Source of the DNA: Blakeslea trispora
Taxonomy: Eukaryota > Mucoromycota > Mucoromycetes > Mucorales > Choanephoraceae
Direction of reading: 5' to 3'
Assembly: GCA_025331445.1 (NCBI GenBank)
Contig: JAIWNE010000002.1
Span: 620,001 to 684,000 of the forward strand
DNA: 64,000 nucleotides
The position numbers and the translations under genes are program-made. This document shows, in pieces, positions 59,057-64,000 of this stretch. The notes under the pieces are model-generated. The model saw only the letters and a list, made by a program, of their open reading frames with translations, did not search any database and was not told the origin of the DNA. The first letter of the stretch is position 1; each line of letters starts with the position of its first letter.

Positions 59057-60116
59057 TTGAGACGATATGACAGAGCTTTAAAAGAGGGACAGAAATCTCT
59101 AAGGAAGTATAGATGTCAAAGAAATAATTGCATATCATGCAGTTATACACATCTACTTTTCCACGTAAAACTCAACGAAACTCAAAACTTCAAGCTCAGA
59201 GCAAATTTCTCTTATGCAGAGATAGGTGATATGGTTGGTGTAGCTAGTACCAGTGTCCAAAGAGTTGCCAACCGAATCAAGGAAACCGGACCATTGCAAA
59301 ACAAATCACCTGGACGGCCCAAAGTGTTGTCAGAAAGAGATTTAAATCATCCTGAGTTGATTGTGAGACGCTATCATTATGTTTCTTACAACCAAATTAA
59401 TTCTGAGCTCAAGTCGGTTCACAGAAACACCTTGATAAGCTACTTGAAAGATATGGGTTTTGCATCGTACTTCGCAGCTCATAAGGCAAGACTGTCTAAA
59501 GTAAACAGGCTTAAGCGACTTTGATGGGCCAAAAAACTGATCAATTGGCTATTAGAGAGTTCAAGACGTGTTGTGTGGTCTGATGAGTCACGATTCACTA
59601 TGGAAGGTTATCGTGGAGAAAACCAGAGTGTTCCACAAACTAAGCGAAAGGTACCAACAACAGCATATTGTGCCCATAACAAAGTGGACTGGCTCTGTAG
59701 ATCAGAATGCTTATGTTAACATCCTGGCCAAGAAATTCATGTCATGTTTCATCGAGTTGAGCAAGAAGGAAGAATCAGGACTTCATACTGCAATAAGATG
59801 GCACTACATTCCACACAGATAAGCATGTAACGTGGTGGAGACATACACACCAAATCACCCGCTTTGATTTCTAACCACCACGAAGTTCCTGATCTCAACC
59901 CAGCTGTGCATATCTGGAGCTCTCTCTAGATACGCTCATGGAAAAACAAAGTTCTAATGTAAACAATGCGAAGTGATTGGAGTCAACTCTGCAAAAAGCT
60001 TGGGGACAGATCAGTGTTGATCTTGCAACACGTTTGATTGAAAGTATGAAGGACCGCTGCCAAGCAGTTATTGATGCCAATGGTGGATCAGTCAAACATC
60101 AAAGTTCACTTTTTTC
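59057..60116 (+). pseudogene. broken Tc1/mariner-family transposase
   Basis: Recognisable through several frames. An N-terminal helix-turn-helix region reads FSYAEIGDMVGVASTSVQRV, then SPGRPKVLSERD and a second HTH-like part. An in-frame TGA (59522-59524) follows RLKRL, then WAKKLINWLLESS and VVWSDESRFTMEGY (first catalytic Asp). A frameshift near 59695 leads to VDQNAYVNILAKKFM. In a third frame, after a stop, QDGTTFHTDKHVTWW carries the second Asp. The motif PDLNPAVHIW replaces the usual PDLNPIE-type box, so the third catalytic acid is lost. The end matches the family tail (LIESMKDRCQAVIDANGGSV). Inactive: at least two stops, two frameshifts and a missing catalytic residue. Confidence 0.88.
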
Positions 60117-60291
60117 TTGCTTTTTCTTAAAACTATGACTCAAGCTACATTTGTGCTGAATTTGGGAAAACAAGAGCCCTTTTTGAGCTTGCTATGTTTA
60201 TTGCATGATACAGTAGAATGCATCCATCCTTTTTATGATCTGCAAAAAAAAAATAACAAAAAAAGCGACATTTTTGACCTTGGATTAAAAC

Positions 60292-60307
60292 TGTAATGAA
60301 GATTGCT
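60292..60307 (+). repeat. 16-bp target-site duplication, left copy
   Basis: TGTAATGAAGATTGCT, identical to 61950-61965 on the other side of the LINE fragment. Confidence 0.9.
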
Positions 60308-61949
60308 CAACCACATTGGACAACTTTATTCCAGAGAGACTCTATTGCAGCTTACTACACAAAATTCTCTCCTGATCCATTTCGGTATCTTGGCTTTCAG
60401 ATGACTTATACTCTACCACAGAAGAGGAGATGTCAAGAAGCCTTGTTAGAAACTTTACGCTCTGGAATTGTCACTTACTCGTCCCGCTCCTTGTCAATAC
60501 GAGGTCGAGTAACCATCGTGAACACTCTGTTGCTTTCCAAAATATGGTATTCGCTCAGAATACTGGCTGTTGGCAACACCACTCTCCAAAAGATTAAGTC
60601 CATGTGCTATCAATTTGTATGGCAAAACAAATCACCACGAGCTTCCTTTGATCAGCTTTGTCTACCGCGAACTGAGGGTGGTTTAGGCTTGCTTAACCCA
60701 AGCATACAGGCACTAGTACTTCAAATGAAATGGTTACGCTCACTATTTAGCAGGGAATCCTCTTCTCTCAAAGATATGATGTTACATCACTTTGCGTTAA
60801 TGTCGCCTTGCATTGAAGAACCTTTATTTACCTTTTACTCGCCGGATCATCGCCCTCATGACTTAGCACACCCGATCTCCTTTGTCCACTCTTTATACAA
60901 GGCATTCAATCACTTCAAGATCAAATTCTCTTTCGATAAAGTTCCTCTCCTTGTAATTTTACAGTGGCCTCTTAGGAGGTTTTTTGAAGACCTTCCTGTC
61001 GACCATTGGTTGCATCGTCGCAAGACACTGCCTGTTTCACTCTATTTGGATACTACATCTGGATCACTACCTCTGGTTACCCGCCGTCCAGGAACATATG
61101 CACGCCACCCTTATCTCCTTTTCAGGCTCTACCGCGAAGTGGTAGCAGAGTTCTCTATACACTTCCTTCCCATAGTAAACATATGGATTCACTTCCACCC
61201 TTCGGCTTCATCCTACCAGCCAACCTCAGATGCTCTCCGTGACCAAGTAATTACAAACCATCTGTGGAACAACTTCACAACCAAAGCCTATAGATTACAC
61301 AGTTATACTGCTGCTACTGATCGCCGAGCTCAAATACCCTCTAGTATGTTTTTAAAATTTTGGAATCTCAGGATTCATCTCCCAGTTCGGACACTTGGTT
61401 ATCGAACGTTTCGCCGTATTCTCCCTACAGCTCACTGGCTACATGAGATAGGTGTCCGTGATTCATCCCTCTGTAGCTTATGTCGTCAAGAAGAGACACA
61501 TAATCATTTTCTCGCTGAGTGCCCAGTCCGTTGGAGTATATGGGTAGAAATTCTTGTTGCTTACTTTCCACATCATTACTTCATCCCAACCGGAGTGGTC
61601 GATATTTTGAATCTCAGAGCTATACCTCCACCGCTTGCCTCTTCTACCAATGCTCTTTTGACTGTGGTATTTACGACTCACTGGGTAATTTGGGTAGGAT
61701 ATTGGCGCCTACATTTCGATGCAGCACCTATAGTGCCTGAAGCTCTTCTAAACCGTGCAATATCCCTCATAGCTCGCTCTGCCATCACTACCACTCATAA
61801 TCTTCACTCACCCCATCCTTTTCTTTCCTTGTCTTCTTAAACTAGATTGTTGTCTTAGATTTTAGCTTTCAGTACATCCATACCCCACCTCTCAGCGATG
61901 TGTGGCTATTTGTTAATTTTAAAATAAATTAATTTTACAAAAAAAAAAA
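60308..61949 (+). mobile_element. 5'-truncated LINE (non-LTR retrotransposon)
   Basis: Encodes only the C-terminal part of a reverse-transcriptase protein, in one uninterrupted frame from about 60308 to the stop at 61838-61840. RT thumb-type motifs: RYLGFQMTYTLPQ, SLSIRGRVTIVNTLLLSKIW, FVWQNKSPRASFDQLCLPRT and GGLGLLNPSIQALVLQMKWL. A C-terminal zf-RVT-like cysteine cluster follows (CSLCRQEETHNHFLAECPV). There is no fingers/palm region, so it is dead on arrival. The 3' end has a short untranslated tail and an A-run at 61940-61949. Flanking 16-bp duplications prove the insertion limits. The Met that opens the frame (60297) comes from the target-site duplication, not from the element. Confidence 0.93.
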
Positions 61950-61965
61950 TGTAATGAAGATTGCT
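61950..61965 (+). repeat. 16-bp target-site duplication, right copy
   Basis: TGTAATGAAGATTGCT directly after the A-run, identical to 60292-60307. Confidence 0.9.
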
Positions 61966-62059
61966 AGTTACATGAATAAACAACAAGGTGATTCTTTTGC
62001 ATCAAGTTTCGAGAAACAAATGTGTATAAAATAAAGAATTATTTTTAATATCATTATTG

Positions 62060-63095
62060 CTATTTACGCATTCTACGCTTAAATTTGGCTACTGCTTGAT
62101 CATCTGTAGCCATTAGTTTAGCATCAGGTCTAGGCTTGAATGGCTTTCGTATCCGCTTTTCAAAATTAGCTGGCACATAGGGCATTTGATCTAACATACA
62201 AAACATAAGCTCATCATTCATTTCTCTTTTTCTTTTTTTTTTTAACCTTTCTCTATCTCCTGCTGTTGTTCTTCTTCAGTATCATCTATCAATTTTCGCT
62301 TGGCTCTCTCTGTCTCTTCAATGTTCTTTAATCGAGTACTGCACAAAAAAAGAAAAAGTCAATAAAACACAACAACACTATTGTTATCATGGCTTTACTC
62401 TATACCCAAATCCACTTCGGGAATGGCTGTCAACATCTGAGTCGATACTTGAACATTGCCTTCAGATTCTGCTTTCTTATCTGCCTTTAGTCTATCGGGG
62501 ATCTGATAGAGTTCTTCATAGATGTCAACCAAGCCACGATCTGTTGGATCTTCCTCTTCTTCTTCACGTGGATCTTGACCGCCTCTTCTCTTCTTCATCT
62601 GCTCTTCAATGTATTCCATCCTTTGCTTTGTTTAGTTTGGCTTCATTGTACGCTTATAAACTTACATGTGTTTATCGACATCCAGCATGTTGGTTGCTGT
62701 TGCGAATGCATCCAACTTGAGTTTCTTTGCTTTATTGCCTGCTTCATCGTCGTCTAGTTTAGCTCGATAGGCGTCTGAATCAACAAGACCACCAGTCTTT
62801 AGGTTCCAACCACCTTCCTCTGGCTTCTTCTTCTTCTTCTTCTTTTCGACACCTTTTAATAGTTTCTCTGTGTCTACACCCATCGGCTTACGTCTTATTT
62901 TACGTAATTCACTCAACTCATCAATAGTGGCACTGAAAACCCCAAAAAGAGAAGAAGCCGTTTAGCACTATTTCTCTATAAAGACTGAGTGTTTTACCTG
63001 ATCTGTTCCAATTCTTGTGGATTTGTGGTGGTTGATTCTTCATCTGAATCTGATCTTTTCTTTCGATAATTCTTTTGTTTTTTAATAACAGGCAT
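62060..63095 (-). CDS. Tls1 / C9orf78 (HCA59-family) splicing-associated protein
   Basis: Multi-exon, about 255 aa, charged. It starts MPVIKKQKNYRKKRSDSDEE. Then LSELRKIRRKPMGVDTEKLL, a Lys-rich run, GGWNLKTGGLVDSDAYRAKL, FATATNMLDVDKHM, MEYIEEQMKKRRGG, DIYEELYQIPDRL, ending NFEKRIRKPFKPRPDAKLMA and FKRRMRK. The order of a basic N-terminus, an L-RK-RR-GV-TEKLL box, DVDKHM-YIE-M-KRRG and a PD-L segment matches the C9orf78/Tls1 family. In fission yeast Tls1 acts with the spliceosome and affects telomere gene splicing. The function here is inferred. It has a divergent promoter shared with the BAR gene. Confidence 0.82.
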
Positions 63096-63441
63096 GATTT
63101 TAATGAAAAAAAAAAAAAAAAAAATTTCTTTCTTTTTTTTGTTGTTGTCATTGTCCCTCTTTGTTTCCTTGCTTTTTTTTTTCTAGGCCTTTTATAACTA
63201 TGGCAACAACAAGAGAGTCTATTCAATGGTGACAAGGTTGCCAAGTAACATTGATTGGTTGCTATGACTTCGGATGAACTTTATCCGAACACTCTGAATT
63301 TCATGCTTGGATGGCAACCTTCCTTTACTTGGTTTTGATTGGTCAATAGTCAACCATGACGGCATTTCACTCCTCATTCTATTTTTTTTTTCATTTCATT
63401 CTTTTTATTTCTACTATTAACTATTATTACTATTAAACACT
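63096..63441. promoter_or_regulatory. bidirectional promoter, Tls1-like/Rvs161-like genes
   Basis: 346 bp between divergent starts. Two ATTGG (inverted CCAAT) boxes at 63254-63258 and 63338-63342. T/A tracts flank both starts. Confidence 0.5.
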
Positions 63442-64000
63442 ATGGCTTTTCTGTAAGTTGTCTATCAATGACTACTTGAAACTATACTCATCACACCTGT
63501 TAGGAATGGCATCAAAAAGAATCTCAACAGAGCAGGCACCACAGTAAGATAATGTATGTTATGCTGACCTAATGGGTTCTAAACCTTTCATTTTTCAGAT
63601 TAAGCAAAGAACAGGTGGCACTGACAAGACATTAGATAATGAATTTGATGAAGAATTGGAACGCTTTAAATCGTAAGAAACCAAAAAAAGAAAAGAAAAC
63701 AGAGAGTAATTCATAGTGAATGTTTCTATATAATAGGCTTGAAAAGAAATCCAATAAAATGGCTAAGCATGCTAAAGAATACATTGATTCCACGAGAGGT
63801 AAAAAGAGAAAGTAAATATAGAATCTGTCAAGATAGACCAACATTTGCTTTATAGCCATGATTGCATCACAGATTCGTCTGGTTCAGATTATGGAAAAAC
63901 TCTATGGTGAGAATGCAGCCTCCAATGCAGCCTTTATGGAATACAAGCGAGCCATTGAAGCTTTAGAGCATGATACCAAAGAGAACTTGGTAAGCTATAA
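63442..64000 (+). CDS. RVS161: BAR-domain protein, Rvs161/amphiphysin homologue, 3' end cut by window edge
   Basis: Starts with an 11-nt coding exon (63442-63452), spliced to LNGIKKNLNRAGTT, then IKQRTGGTDKTLDNEFDEEL, ERFKSLEKKSNKMAKHAKEY, IDSTRAMIASQIRLVQIMEK and LYGENAASNAAFMEYKRAIE. The pattern MA-L-GIKK-NRAGTT-KTG-DKT-D-EF-EE-RF--LE is the N-terminal BAR signature of yeast Rvs161. No extension such as an SH3 domain can be judged because the gene is cut off; Rvs161-type proteins lack SH3 whereas Rvs167 has one. It senses or shapes curved membranes at endocytic sites. The last visible bases include a GTAAGC donor at about 63991, so another intron begins at the edge. Confidence 0.88.

Noticed and set aside
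60296..61840. 514-codon intact gene
   Set aside because: It is the C-terminal fragment of a LINE ORF with a start codon from the target-site duplication, not a complete gene.

Overview
The window is eukaryotic nuclear DNA from a fungus, most likely an early-diverging Mucoromycota/Mucorales-type mould. Genes carry many short GT..AG introns (mostly about 45-80 nt), intergenic DNA is AT-rich and full of poly-T/poly-A tracts, and the proteins are fungal (tricalbin, Rvs161-type BAR protein, fungal TFIIIA). It also holds proteins typical of basal fungi, such as a MYSM1-like deubiquitinase, a GDP-fucose-type transporter, a Tls1/C9orf78 homologue and a DUF4097-like surface protein. The assignment is by family resemblance only; no search was run.

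Layout. 0-6.2 kb: NAD kinase (cut by the left edge), a DUF4097-like membrane protein and an FYRN/FYRC protein. 6.2-9.4 kb: degenerate intergenic DNA. 9.4-13.1 kb: two intronless genes, an O-fucosyltransferase-like enzyme and a RING/Lon-N protein. 13.1-24.6 kb: a repeat-rich island with no intact conserved gene, bracketed by a 556-bp inverted repeat (15739-16294 / 23989-24544) that reads as perfect. It also holds a 198-bp direct repeat, long microsatellites and a decayed ORF. 24.9-33.5 kb: a very compact block of six genes (MYSM1-like deubiquitinase, nucleotide-sugar transporter, TFIIIA, dynein light chain roadblock, GEN1/Yen1-type nuclease, PHD protein) whose convergent stop codons lie only 11, 5 and 9 bp apart. 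34.7-39.3 kb: tricalbin. 39.3-46 kb: a 6.6-kb stretch with no supportable gene. 46-59 kb: a cupin-like protein with a GC-AG intron, a weak two-exon candidate, MSH6, MIA40, a tyrosine phosphatase, an unrecognised conserved-looking gene and lipin. 59-62 kb: a broken Tc1/mariner transposase followed by a 5'-truncated LINE flanked by a 16-bp target-site duplication. 62-64 kb: a Tls1/C9orf78 homologue and an Rvs161 homologue cut by the right edge.

Functional links. Most genes are housekeeping. A GDP-fucose-type transporter and an O-fucosyltransferase-like enzyme in one window fit one Golgi pathway but lie 17 kb apart. MSH6 and the GEN1/Yen1-type nuclease are both DNA-repair proteins. Lipin, tricalbin and the BAR protein all act on membranes. 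I see no operon-like system and no CRISPR. The most unusual structure is the inverted-repeat island at 15.7-24.5 kb. Several gene models need non-default splicing: a GC-AG intron, an ATG-only first coding exon, a 43-nt microexon and a 41-nt intron.
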